Assembly (NCBI GenBank): GCA_947447465.1
Contig: CANFKE010000032.1
Span: 1-50,191 of the forward strand
Direction of reading: 5' to 3'
Length of the DNA stretch: 50,191 nt
DNA from: Chitinophagaceae bacterium
GTDB lineage: Bacteria; Bacteroidota; Bacteroidia; Chitinophagales; Chitinophagaceae
Shown: in pieces, positions 23,123 through 31,147 of the stretch
How the letters are laid out: the number at the start of each line of letters is the position of its first letter
Numbering within the stretch: the stretch's first letter is position 1
Notes under the pieces: model-generated
Database searches by the model: none
Told to the model about the DNA's origin: nothing
The model's input: only the letters and a program-made list of their open reading frames with translations
Made by a program: the position numbers and the translations under genes

Positions 23123-24136
23123 CTATCCTGTGATACTCCTGAATACGGTATATCTCAACAACATTTCAAGAGCTATGCAAATGACAGCGATGATAGCAAA
23201 CGGAAAGAACAACTCAGTATAGTGTTTGAAAGAGGTTACTTCTATACTTGTCTTTTCCATTTTGTCAATATCGTCATAAACAGATTGTAGTGAGGTGTTG
23301 TTGGTAGCTCTGAAGTACTTACCTCCCGTCTCTGTAGCTATCTGTTTCAGTAATGGCTCGTCTATATCTACAGGCATCATCATTTTTTGTGTGCCGAACG
23401 GTGTTTGCACAGGTGTAGGTGCTTGTCCGTGCGTACCCACGCCTATGGTATAGACCTTTATTTTATAAGCTTTCACTATTTCCAATGCAGTTTGCGGACT
23501 AATAGGTACTGATACGTTGTTCACGCCATCGGTCATTAATATGATCACCTTACTCTTGCTCTTGGAGTTGCGCAGTCTGTCAACAGCAGTGGCCAGTCCC
23601 ATTCCCAGGCAGGTACCTTCCAGCATCATACCTGTTTTTATTTGTGATAATTGCTCCTTAAGCACATTGTGATCGATAGTTATCGGGCACATAGAAAAAC
23701 TCTCGCCCGAGAAGATGACGAGTCCTATTCTGTCCGTTGGTCGCTTATCCACAAAGTTGATGGCCACCTCTTTGGCAGCTTCCATTCGGTTGGGCTTAAA
23801 GTCTTCTGCCAGCATACTGCCCGATACGTCCATACTCATCACCATGTCTATACCATCTGTATCATTATTAGTGGTGGTATTGGTGCTTTGAGGGCGCGCC
23901 AGACAGATAATAAGCATAGTGAGTGCAATCATGCGCAACACGAACATTACAGGCCTGTAGGCTGCCTTTCCACCGGCGTTGCGTGCAGAGAGCCCACCGA
24001 TAGTAGTGAGCCTGATAACAGGATTATTCTGCCTGCGCTTGTTTTGCCACCAGATAAGCAGCGGTATGAGCAGGAGTAACGCAAAGTATAACGGATGCGC
24101 AAACGTGATGTGTTTCCAGTCGAGGAATGCTTTCAT
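23123..24136 (-). CDS. batA: VWA-domain membrane protein BatA
   Basis: A 337-residue inner-membrane protein. Two N-terminal membrane segments (about 15-31 and 62-80) are followed by a periplasm- or cytosol-facing von Willebrand A domain with an intact MIDAS motif DVSGSM (103-108), then TDGVNNV. A last membrane helix lies near 312-330. This is the BatA layout of the Bacteroidota aerotolerance (Bat) cluster; members are thought to assist folding or assembly of envelope proteins together with a MoxR AAA+ ATPase. Its start codon overlaps the stop of the BatD-like gene by one base (TAATG), so translation is coupled. The usual batB gene does not follow, and the next gene is a glycosyltransferase. 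Confidence 0.9.
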   Translation of the reverse strand: MKAFLDWKHITFAHPLYFALLLLIPLLIWWQNKRRQNNPVIRLTTIGGLSARNAGGKAAYRPVMFVLRMIALTMLIICLARPQSTNTTTNNDTDGIDMVMSMDVSGSMLAEDFKPNRMEAAKEVAINFVDKRPTDRIGLVIFSGESFSMCPITIDHNVLKEQLSQIKTGMMLEGTCLGMGLATAVDRLRNSKSKSKVIILMTDGVNNVSVPISPQTALEIVKAYKIKVYTIGVGTHGQAPTPVQTPFGTQKMMMPVDIDEPLLKQIATETGGKYFRATNNTSLQSVYDDIDKMEKTSIEVTSFKHYTELFFPFAIIAVICIALEMLLRYTVFRSITG

Positions 24137-25095
24137 TATTTTTGTTCCGTTGTAGTTTCAGTAATCGTGATCTTCGGTCTTGATGTATCTATAAATTGTT
24201 TTGCCTTTTCCATGGCGTCAAAATGCTCCTGCGGCAATGGTTGCCCCTTGGCAAATTTGGCCAGATCGGCGGTGTGCAAAATGACCGATAGTTGCTCGTA
24301 ATAAGGTTGCAATTCCCGGTGATGCTGCACTTTGAACAATAGTTCATCTGTAGTAAGCTCCATAGCCGGCGTATTGAACCGCTCCTCTATATAGTTACGG
24401 ACTACATCTGTAAGCTCCACATAATAGGCTTTCACCTGATTCTTCTGCCACAATTGCATTGCTTCAAGTTCGCTCAGCTTTTTCAGATAGCGATCCTGCA
24501 GCGGTACTTCAGGTGCTTTAGGAGCCGGAGGGGCGGGCTTTCTGTTCTTCACCAGATAAATGGTCACAGCAATTACTATGATCAGTAATAACAATCCGCC
24601 TGCTATATACCATATATAATCGCGCCAGCTCCACTGCACGAAGATGATGTTTTTGATAGGCTTGAATTCTTTGGTCGTATCCACAGCAACTGTCTGTACC
24701 AATAGCTGAAAGGAGTCTGTCTGTATAACATAGGGATTACCGGTGTTGGGGACAATGGCAAACTGGAAAGCAGGGATCTTAAAGACACCTGAATCGAAAC
24801 CTGTGATCAGTAGCCGTTGGCGGTAGGTAACAGTTCCACCTTGTTGTATAGTGTCGATCTTACCCTTCTCCACTATTTCCAGATGATCGAAGGTATCTGT
24901 AAATGCCGGCCAGTTGAGCTTGCCGGAAGATGGGTTGTGCTGAACTTCAATGAAATATCTGGCCTGGTCGCCAACAGTTATCTGTTTTGCATCCATTCTG
25001 GCGCTTACTTTGGCATCGCCCTGTGCAAATGAGAACACTGAAGTGAAAAGTAAAACCGTAAATAAAAACGACCTCTTAATTACGTTTATGATCAT
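24136..25095 (-). CDS. BatD-like / DUF4381-type membrane protein of the Bat operon
   Basis: A 319-residue protein with signal peptide (LFTSVFSFA before QGDAKV). A BatD-like beta domain (about 25-150) contains VSARMDAKQITVGDQARYFIEVQ and RQRLLITGFDSGVFKIPAF. A membrane helix (IAGGLLLLIIVIAVTIYLV) is followed by a Pro/Lys linker and a helical cytoplasmic tail with YYVELTDVVRNYIEERFNTPAMELTTDELL, a motif usual in the tail of this family. It sits between the DUF58 gene (53 bases upstream) and batA (1-base overlap), as in other Bacteroidota Bat loci. It probably forms a membrane complex with BatA. Function is known only by association. Confidence 0.82.
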   Translation of the reverse strand: MIINVIKRSFLFTVLLFTSVFSFAQGDAKVSARMDAKQITVGDQARYFIEVQHNPSSGKLNWPAFTDTFDHLEIVEKGKIDTIQQGGTVTYRQRLLITGFDSGVFKIPAFQFAIVPNTGNPYVIQTDSFQLLVQTVAVDTTKEFKPIKNIIFVQWSWRDYIWYIAGGLLLLIIVIAVTIYLVKNRKPAPPAPKAPEVPLQDRYLKKLSELEAMQLWQKNQVKAYYVELTDVVRNYIEERFNTPAMELTTDELLFKVQHHRELQPYYEQLSVILHTADLAKFAKGQPLPQEHFDAMEKAKQFIDTSRPKITITETTTEQK

Positions 25096-25148
25096 CTTAT
25101 TAATTGATCAGCCCTGTTGTTATGCAGCTGTTTTTATGTTGAACAATA

Positions 25149-26015
25149 TTATTTTCTCTTAAAATAGCCTTGCAGCACTTTTACATAATCTTCGTCTGTG
25201 CGCACATGAAGTAAGGCGGCGCCACTCTTTCTGAATGCCTGTGTGCAATATTTGTTTTTGGCATCATAGGCCGCGGCATAAGCTGTGCGGGCAGCCTTGT
25301 TATCGGTATCCAGCCATATCAACTCACCGCTTTCAGCATCTGCTGCTTGCACCAACCCTGCCGATGGCAGCTCTTTATCATATTTATCATAGACATTGAT
25401 GCCTACCAGTTCGTGCCTTCTTGCTGCCAGTTGTAAAGAATGTTCGTATGGCTTGCTTACAAAATCGCTCATCAGGAAGGTGATCGTCTTTTTCTTGATC
25501 ACATTATTGAGGAACTCCAGTGCCACACCCACATTGGTATCGCCTGTATGTTCGGGTTCCAGTGCTATTAATTCGCGGATGATACGGAGGATGTGCCCCT
25601 TACCTTTTTTGGGGGGTATATACTTTTCTACCTTGTCGCTGAAGAAGATGACACCCACTTTATCATTATTGGTAGTAGCGGAGAATGACAATACTGCCCC
25701 CAACTCTGTTATCAGTTCGCGCTTTGATTTTTGCTGGGTGCCAAATAGCGAACTGCTACTTATATCTACCAATAGCATCACTATCAATTCACGTTCTTCT
25801 TCAAATACCTTGACGAAAGGATGTGAAAAACGGGCGGTCACATTCCAATCTATGAATTTTACATCGTCACCGGGGGTATATTCTCTCACCTCGCTGAATG
25901 ACATACCTCTGCCCTTGAAGGTAGAGTGATACTCTCCTGCAAATATGTGATTGCTCAAGCCCCGTGTCTTGATCTCTATTCTTCTTACTTTCTTTAAGAT
26001 CTCAGCCGTTGTCAT
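25149..26015 (-). CDS. DUF58 domain protein of the Bat/MoxR system
   Basis: A protein of about 288 residues, without a signal peptide. I choose the ATG at 26015 (MTTAEILKKVRRIEIKTRGL) because this is where family members usually begin; an upstream ATG at 26036 would add seven residues. Signature segments are IFAGEYHSTFKGRGMSFSEVREYTPGDDVKFIDWN and a degenerate VWA domain with LLVDISSSS in the MIDAS position. DUF58 proteins pair with MoxR AAA+ ATPases, but no moxR lies upstream: the next gene is an unrelated membrane protein. It is first in the operon with the BatD-like and BatA genes and has a -7 element at 26097-26104. Confidence 0.92.
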   Translation of the reverse strand: MTTAEILKKVRRIEIKTRGLSNHIFAGEYHSTFKGRGMSFSEVREYTPGDDVKFIDWNVTARFSHPFVKVFEEERELIVMLLVDISSSSLFGTQQKSKRELITELGAVLSFSATTNNDKVGVIFFSDKVEKYIPPKKGKGHILRIIRELIALEPEHTGDTNVGVALEFLNNVIKKKTITFLMSDFVSKPYEHSLQLAARRHELVGINVYDKYDKELPSAGLVQAADAESGELIWLDTDNKAARTAYAAAYDAKNKYCTQAFRKSGAALLHVRTDEDYVKVLQGYFKRK

Positions 26016-26096
26016 TGTATATTGCTTTAAAGCCATTGGTGAAAAAATGCTTTAGCACGTTTTCAGTCGACCGAAAAACATGACCAATGGTGATGG

Positions 26097-26104
26097 CAAA
26101 TATA
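26097..26104 (-). promoter_or_regulatory. Candidate -7 element (TATATTTG) for the DUF58-bat operon
   Basis: On the minus strand TATATTTG fits TAnnTTTG and lies 60 bases before the ATG at 26036 and 81 before that at 26015. It is the only good match in the 212-bp gap before the neighbouring gene, which supports operon transcription from here rather than from a missing moxR. Confidence 0.5.
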
Positions 26105-26248
26105 AAGATATTGAAGTGGAGTTGATATCATTTTAGTACGCTGAACCCTATACAGAACAAAGTTTTAAGATTTTTTCAACACTATTTCAGCGTGTTGCGC
26201 GGTAGGATACGCCCGAGGCAAGATATGGGCGGTTACGGTAGTAATATT

Positions 26249-26719
26249 TTATACTACTGTTGTAGCTAAAACGATGACCAGCAAAAGTGCGACCATCACC
26301 TCTATGCATCCAAGAATTAGTCCGGTTATAGCCAGCCCGGTATTGTTATGGTATGCTTTGTTGAGTCCTATTACCCCGAATACCACTGCAGCCGGCGCCA
26401 ATATCAGGACGATGGCCAGACTACCTGTAAGCAGCCCCAGTATGCCACAGGTAAATGCTACGATACCTTGCCAGCCTGTTTTATGAGTATGCAGGTGGGT
26501 GCTGTTCTTACTGTCTTCTCCTGTAATAGTATTTTTAATGTTCTCCAGAAACAAGCGTAGCGGACGTTCCGATGTCCTTGTTTTTTCAACTATAGGGGCA
26601 GGGGTGGATACCGCTGTAGTCAATGTCTTAGCAGGTACAGGGAATGCCGCGAAGCAGGAAGTGTTCGTCAACAATAAATAAAGAATAAAACAAACGCTGA
26701 CAATAGAATAACGATTCAT
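26249..26719 (-). CDS. DUF4190-like small membrane protein
   Basis: A 156-residue membrane protein. The ATG at 26719 is preferred to a TTG four codons upstream. A signal-peptide-like or first membrane segment (VCFILYLLLTNTSCFA) precedes a Pro/Thr-rich stretch. The C-terminal half holds two hydrophobic hairpins, VAFTCGILGLLTGSLAIVL and GLAITGLILGCIEVMVALLL, with the intervening AVVFGVIGLNKAYHNN. This alternation is the DUF4190 pattern, common in Gram-negative and Gram-positive membrane proteins of unknown role. It may share a transcript with the small gene 65 bases upstream, or stand alone. Function unknown. Confidence 0.7.
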   Translation of the reverse strand: MNRYSIVSVCFILYLLLTNTSCFAAFPVPAKTLTTAVSTPAPIVEKTRTSERPLRLFLENIKNTITGEDSKNSTHLHTHKTGWQGIVAFTCGILGLLTGSLAIVLILAPAAVVFGVIGLNKAYHNNTGLAITGLILGCIEVMVALLLVIVLATTVV

Positions 26720-26784
26720 AGTGTATAGCAAAGGTGGGAGAGGTTAGTGAATAGATAGTAAATGGTAAAAGAAATAATGAAAGG

Positions 26785-27054
26785 TCAATTGGACTGAGTG
26801 GATGGCAAACTGCCCGAAATTGACTTCAGCGTGGTTCTGGCCTTATCTACAAATGTTTGTATCGGGTCCAGACCTGCCGTGCCTATCCTGTGTATGATCG
26901 TGTCTTGTGTATTGGTAATGATCACATATTTGCCCGTCACAGAGCCCCTGATGTCATTCCAGTTAAGTAATATCATAACTATACTAAAAAGCAAAGTACC
27001 CCATACCAGAGATTTTCCGGCGAAGATCATTCGTTTTTTAGTGGCTTTGTGCAT
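26785..27054 (-). CDS. Small single-pass membrane protein, unknown
   Basis: An 89-residue protein with a basic N-terminus (MHKATKKRMIFAGK), one membrane helix (LVWGTLLFSIVMILLNW) and a short exposed tail with SVTGKYVIITNTQDTIIHRI and Ser/Thr at the end. Codon use looks like its neighbours' and no other gene lies in this interval on either strand. I recognise no family. It may be co-transcribed with the DUF4190-like gene 65 bases downstream. The real product could be a membrane anchor or accessory protein. Confidence 0.5.
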   Translation of the reverse strand: MHKATKKRMIFAGKSLVWGTLLFSIVMILLNWNDIRGSVTGKYVIITNTQDTIIHRIGTAGLDPIQTFVDKARTTLKSISGSLPSTQSN

Positions 27055-27145
27055 AGTGCTGATTAGGTTATAAAGTTATATTATTCTATGAAATTTCCAT
27101 ACGACAGACGAAAAAATCATAGCTTTATCGATAAATTAATAAACA

Positions 27146-29116
27146 ATGCGTTCGTTTTTAAAGAGTTTGCTTACCGTTGCCCTTATTCCGGTAAGTTATT
27201 TTGCAATGGCACAGGAAAATGAGAACAATACCAAATGCCATGCATTAAAAAATAAAATGGCTGCCCGTACTACTGTAGCCAGTGTTGCCGAAGATGATTA
27301 TGATGTAAAGTATGTTAAGTTCGATCTTAATGTGTCCAATACCTCTACCTATCTTGCCGGTAATGTATCCACTACCGCTACCGTTGTTGCAGCTTCACTT
27401 TCTTCTTATGTTTTTGAACTCAATACATTACTGACCATAGATTCGGTGCTCATTAATGGCGCACCAAGGCCATTTACTTCTGCAGGTGTAGTACGTACGG
27501 TCAATCTGGCTGCTCCTTTGTCAGCAGGCACATCATTTACTGCGCAGGTATTTTATTCAGGTACGCCTACTTCGGGTACTCTTTTCGGCGGCTCATTGGG
27601 TGTTAACTGTATCTCATCTCCTAGTTGGGGCAATAAGGCCACTTATACGCTCAGTGAGTCTTATCATGCTAATGAGTGGTGGCCATGCAAGCAGTCTCTG
27701 AGAGATAAGATAGACTCTGTAGATGTATGGCTTACTGTGCCCGACACATTGAAGGGAGGTAGCAATGGAGTACTTACCGCTGTAACTACAGTTGATGCTA
27801 CACACAAACGCTTTGAGTGGAAAGAGCGCTTCCCAATTGATTATTATCTCGTTTCATTTTCGGTAGCTAACTATGTTGATTATTCATATTACATGCATTT
27901 CACGGCCAGTACCGATTCTATGCTGGTACAGAACTATGTGTATAGCAATCCGGCTACCTTGCCCAATTTTAAGAGCAGGATAGATTCTACTGGTATGATG
28001 ATCGATTACTTCTCTACATTATATGGTCGTTATCCGTTCTGGCAGGAAAAGTACGGACATTGTATGGCGCCGCTTAGTGGTGGTATGGAACATCAGACAA
28101 TGACCACTTTAGGCAATTTCGGGACTACGCTCATCGCTCATGAATTGGGTCATCAGTGGTTTGGAGATAATGCCACCTGCGGTACCTGGGCCGACATCTT
28201 TATGAACGAAGGTTTTGCCAGCTACTCTGAATATTTATTCGAAGATCATTTCTGGAATCATACAGCTGCCATCGCTACCATTTCAGATCAGCAGACCAAT
28301 GTAAAGACCTCTGCAGGTGGTGCGGTATATGTAGATGATACGACCAATGAGAACAGGATCTTCGACTCTCGTTTGTCATACGATAAAGGTGCTTGCTTAT
28401 TGCACATGTTGCGCTTTGTGATCAACAACGACAATATGTTCTTTCAGGTACTAAAGACCCATCAGGTACAAATGCGCGACAGCACGGCTACCATTGCCGA
28501 TTTTAAAAATACGACCGCAGCTATTGCCGGTATGACCATAGATGGTATGAGGATCGACACCTTCTTCAACCAATGGGCTTACGGAGAGGGCTATCCTATC
28601 TACACTGCTAAATGGAATCAGATAGGTAATGATGTTTGGGTAAAGTTGGATCAGACGACCTCTGTTCCGGCATCCATACCATTTTATTTCACTCCCATAG
28701 AGTTGAAACTTCGCTCTGCTACAGGAGATACCATTGTTCGGGTTTTCAACAATACTGCTTCACAGGTATTTCATTTTACATGGAACCGTACCATGAACAA
28801 TATGGTCTTCGACCCCAATTATTGGCTCTTATATGAACTTACAAGCACAACACATGATGTTACGCTTGATGTCAATAACGTAGCCGGATCATCAATAATC
28901 ATTACGCCCAATCCTGCTTCTGCCAGTTGGACAGTCAACAATGCTCCTTCAGGAAGTAATATGACTCTGTTGGATCTTAGTGGCAGGGTATTGTGGCAAG
29001 GATCGGCTACAGATAAGTCGACTGTTATTCCTGCAACTGATCTTGCGGCAGGTATGTATCTGTTACAGATAAAAAGTGCACAAGGTGCTGTTAGTTATAA
29101 GTTGATCAAACAATAG
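27146..29116 (+). CDS. Secreted M1-family metallopeptidase with T9SS sorting domain
   Basis: A 656-residue protein with signal peptide (PVSYFAMA before QENENN). The M1 N-terminal beta domain (about 50-230) contains KFDLNVSNTSTYLAGNVST. The catalytic domain has GGMEHQ (312-317), a variant of the exopeptidase GxMEN, and the complete zinc site HELGHQWFGDN (H332, E333, H336) with the third ligand E355 in NEGFASY. The last ~80 residues are a type A T9SS sorting domain (ITPNPASASW, LLDLSGRVLWQG, AAGMYLLQIKSAQG). It should be secreted and cell-attached or released, acting as an aminopeptidase in peptide scavenging. A terminator follows at 29150-29182. Confidence 0.95.
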   Translation: MRSFLKSLLTVALIPVSYFAMAQENENNTKCHALKNKMAARTTVASVAEDDYDVKYVKFDLNVSNTSTYLAGNVSTTATVVAASLSSYVFELNTLLTIDSVLINGAPRPFTSAGVVRTVNLAAPLSAGTSFTAQVFYSGTPTSGTLFGGSLGVNCISSPSWGNKATYTLSESYHANEWWPCKQSLRDKIDSVDVWLTVPDTLKGGSNGVLTAVTTVDATHKRFEWKERFPIDYYLVSFSVANYVDYSYYMHFTASTDSMLVQNYVYSNPATLPNFKSRIDSTGMMIDYFSTLYGRYPFWQEKYGHCMAPLSGGMEHQTMTTLGNFGTTLIAHELGHQWFGDNATCGTWADIFMNEGFASYSEYLFEDHFWNHTAAIATISDQQTNVKTSAGGAVYVDDTTNENRIFDSRLSYDKGACLLHMLRFVINNDNMFFQVLKTHQVQMRDSTATIADFKNTTAAIAGMTIDGMRIDTFFNQWAYGEGYPIYTAKWNQIGNDVWVKLDQTTSVPASIPFYFTPIELKLRSATGDTIVRVFNNTASQVFHFTWNRTMNNMVFDPNYWLLYELTSTTHDVTLDVNNVAGSSIIITPNPASASWTVNNAPSGSNMTLLDLSGRVLWQGSATDKSTVIPATDLAAGMYLLQIKSAQGAVSYKLIKQ

Positions 29117-29149
29117 CAGAATGTGCTCTGAAAAGATATAGATTATCAG

Positions 29150-29182
29150 ATGGCCCCGACTGCATTTGCTCGTCGGGGCCAT
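29150..29182 (+). terminator. Hairpin terminator of the M1 peptidase gene
   Basis: A perfect 11-bp GC-rich stem, ATGGCCCCGAC / GTCGGGGCCAT, with an 11-base loop, followed by TTTTG. It is 33 bases after the stop at 29116. Confidence 0.85.
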
Positions 29183-29254
29183 TTTGTTCATTGACCACTT
29201 TTGCCGTAATTTGATGGCAGATAAGGTATAACAACATTTTATCGATACAGATCA

Positions 29255-30400
29255 ATGATACAACTTCCTCTGAAACACTCATCAACAGGAGCTTCCATAT
29301 TCGCTGTTATGAGCGGGCTGGCAACACAGCATGGCGCAATAAATCTGTCACAGGGTTTCCCCGATTTCCCTATTGATGAGCAATTGTCAACTTTTCTTGA
29401 GGAAGGAGTTAGGCTGGGGTATAATCAATATGCTCCTATGCCCGGATTGCCTATGCTGCGTCAGGCTATAGCTGATGACTTTAAGCGCAGGTATAATGTA
29501 GATGTCGATCCCGATAATGAGATCACTATCAGTCCGGGGGCTACTTATGCCATATATACCGCCCTCACAGCCATTCTGCAACCGGGCGATGAGGTCATTG
29601 TATTTGAGCCTGCTTACGATAGCTATATACCTAATATTGAGATGAATGGCGCTAAAGCAATACCTATATCGCTTACGGCACCCCATTTCTCAGTGGACTG
29701 GAATAAGGTAAGAGCAATGATAACAGCTAAAACAAAGGCGATCATTCTCAATACACCTCATAACCCTACCGGTGCTATCTGGAACAAGGCCGATTGGGAT
29801 ACACTTGCTGACATAGTGAGGGATACAGATATTGTACTGCTTTCTGATGAGGTCTATGAGCAATTAGTGTTCGATGGTGCAGTTCATTACAGCGTATTGC
29901 AGCATTCTGAGCTCAGGCAACGTAGTTTCGCAATTTATTCATTCGGTAAGGCACACAACAATACAGGGTGGAAGATGGGTTACTGTATAGCGCCACCTTC
30001 ATTTACACTGGCCTACAGGCGCTTGCATCAATTCACCAGCTTTTCTGTCAATACTCCTGCGCAATATGCAATTGCACGTCATTTGGCATCCGGCACCGCA
30101 TCTGTAGTAAGAGATATTATGGAGCGAAAGCGTAACCACTTTTTACAACTGCTGAAACAAACACCTTTTACTATTCATAAGCCTGCGCAGGGCAGTTATT
30201 TTCAGATAGCCACCTACGAATCCATATCGGATAAAGGTGATCTGGAATTTGCGCAATGGTTGACAAAGGAACATGGTGTAGCTACTATTCCTGTAAGTGC
30301 GTTCTACCACAACAGGCACGACGATAAGATCATTCGCTTTTGTTTTGCTAAAAAGGAAGAAACACTGGAGCAAGCCATCGAAAAGCTGAGCAGGCTATAA
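29255..30400 (+). CDS. PLP-dependent aminotransferase, methionine/kynurenine aminotransferase type (YbdL-like)
   Basis: A 381-residue class I/II aminotransferase. INLSQGFPDFP at the N-terminus is the substrate-binding signature of the methionine/kynurenine aminotransferase group. YNQYAPMPGLPMLRQAIA follows, then NTPHNPTGAIW and LLSDEVYEQLVFDG with the Asp that contacts the pyridine nitrogen. The Schiff-base Lys is K232 in YSFGKAHNNTGWKMGY, and RFCFAKKEETLE contains the carboxylate-binding Arg. Probable role is transamination of 2-oxo-4-methylthiobutanoate in methionine salvage or of aromatic amino acids. Upstream, TAATTTG near 29208 is an imperfect promoter. The transcript seems to end at the hairpin embedded in the convergent response-regulator gene (30426-30446). 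Confidence 0.93.
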   Translation: MIQLPLKHSSTGASIFAVMSGLATQHGAINLSQGFPDFPIDEQLSTFLEEGVRLGYNQYAPMPGLPMLRQAIADDFKRRYNVDVDPDNEITISPGATYAIYTALTAILQPGDEVIVFEPAYDSYIPNIEMNGAKAIPISLTAPHFSVDWNKVRAMITAKTKAIILNTPHNPTGAIWNKADWDTLADIVRDTDIVLLSDEVYEQLVFDGAVHYSVLQHSELRQRSFAIYSFGKAHNNTGWKMGYCIAPPSFTLAYRRLHQFTSFSVNTPAQYAIARHLASGTASVVRDIMERKRNHFLQLLKQTPFTIHKPAQGSYFQIATYESISDKGDLEFAQWLTKEHGVATIPVSAFYHNRHDDKIIRFCFAKKEETLEQAIEKLSRL

Positions 30401-30419
30401 CAGCAGTAATGTAACTATG

Positions 30420-31118
30420 TTACCGGGATACCACAAAATGGTATCCTTTTCCTTTTAACGTAACGATCTCTATACCCGAGTCTGGTGCAAAGTAGCCGCG
30501 TATCTTACGGATATATACATCCAGATTGCGGGAGTTAAAGAAAGAATCATCGCCCCATACTATCTGCAATAATTCCCTGCGATCAAGTGCGCTGTTGGTA
30601 TGGGCACAAAGCATAGACAATATCTGTGCTTCTCTGTTAGATAGTTTTATAGTTCCTTCCGGTGTTTGCAGCTCAAACTTGCCGGGAAAGAAGGTATAGT
30701 CTTTAAGGACTACTTGGTCGGGTAGCGATTGTGCGGCTCCTGCATCTCTGCCGGCCAGTTTCAATTGGTTGTCCAGCCTTACTACCAGCTCTTCCATACT
30801 AAATGGTTTACGCAGGTAGTCACTACCACCCGACGAAAACCCTTTTATCAGATCATCGGTCTGGGTCTTGGCAGTAAGAAATATTATGGGCAGTCGGGGA
30901 TTGATGTTTCGTATATGATTGGCAAGGGTAAAGCCGTCTATGTTAGGCAGCATCACATCCAGCAGGCATATGTCGGGGGCAAATGAGGTCACGTGTTCAT
31001 GTAGCTGTGTGCCGTCTTTTTTATGCATCACCTCAAAGCCCTTCAGTTCCAGCGTGTCTTTTACTATACGGGCAAGATATACTTCATCTTCTATGTAGAG
31101 CACTTTTCTTTTTGCCAT
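30420..31118 (-). CDS. OmpR-family response regulator
   Basis: A 232-residue two-domain regulator. The receiver domain has IEDE (D11), the phospho-acceptor D54 in LLDVMLPNIDG and K104 in YLRKPFS. The winged-helix DNA-binding domain shows LSNREAQILSMLCAHTN, NSRNLDVYIRKIRGYF and the closing KGKGYHFVVSR. It is 29 bases downstream of its sensor kinase in one operon. The pair resembles the Bacteroidota RprX/RprY branch in architecture, but the signal and target genes cannot be told from sequence. The 3' end of this coding sequence doubles as a hairpin for the convergent aminotransferase transcript. Confidence 0.95.
   Translation of the reverse strand: MAKRKVLYIEDEVYLARIVKDTLELKGFEVMHKKDGTQLHEHVTSFAPDICLLDVMLPNIDGFTLANHIRNINPRLPIIFLTAKTQTDDLIKGFSSGGSDYLRKPFSMEELVVRLDNQLKLAGRDAGAAQSLPDQVVLKDYTFFPGKFELQTPEGTIKLSNREAQILSMLCAHTNSALDRRELLQIVWGDDSFFNSRNLDVYIRKIRGYFAPDSGIEIVTLKGKGYHFVVSR
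30426..30456 (+). terminator. Hairpin terminator of the aminotransferase gene inside the response-regulator 3' coding end
   Basis: GGATACCA (30426-30433) and TGGTATCC (30439-30446) form a perfect 8-bp stem with loop CAAAA, followed on the plus strand by TTTTCCTTTT. It starts 26 bases after the aminotransferase stop. On the other strand the same bases encode the conserved GYHFVVS end of the OmpR-type domain. Confidence 0.65.
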
Positions 31119-31147
31119 ATGCGGGAATAAGTAATGATGGTGGTCAA

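Noticed and set aside
23123..23200. Possible batB start directly after batA
   Set aside because: The 63-bp gap after batA leads to the glycosyltransferase gene; no second VWA-domain frame is present.
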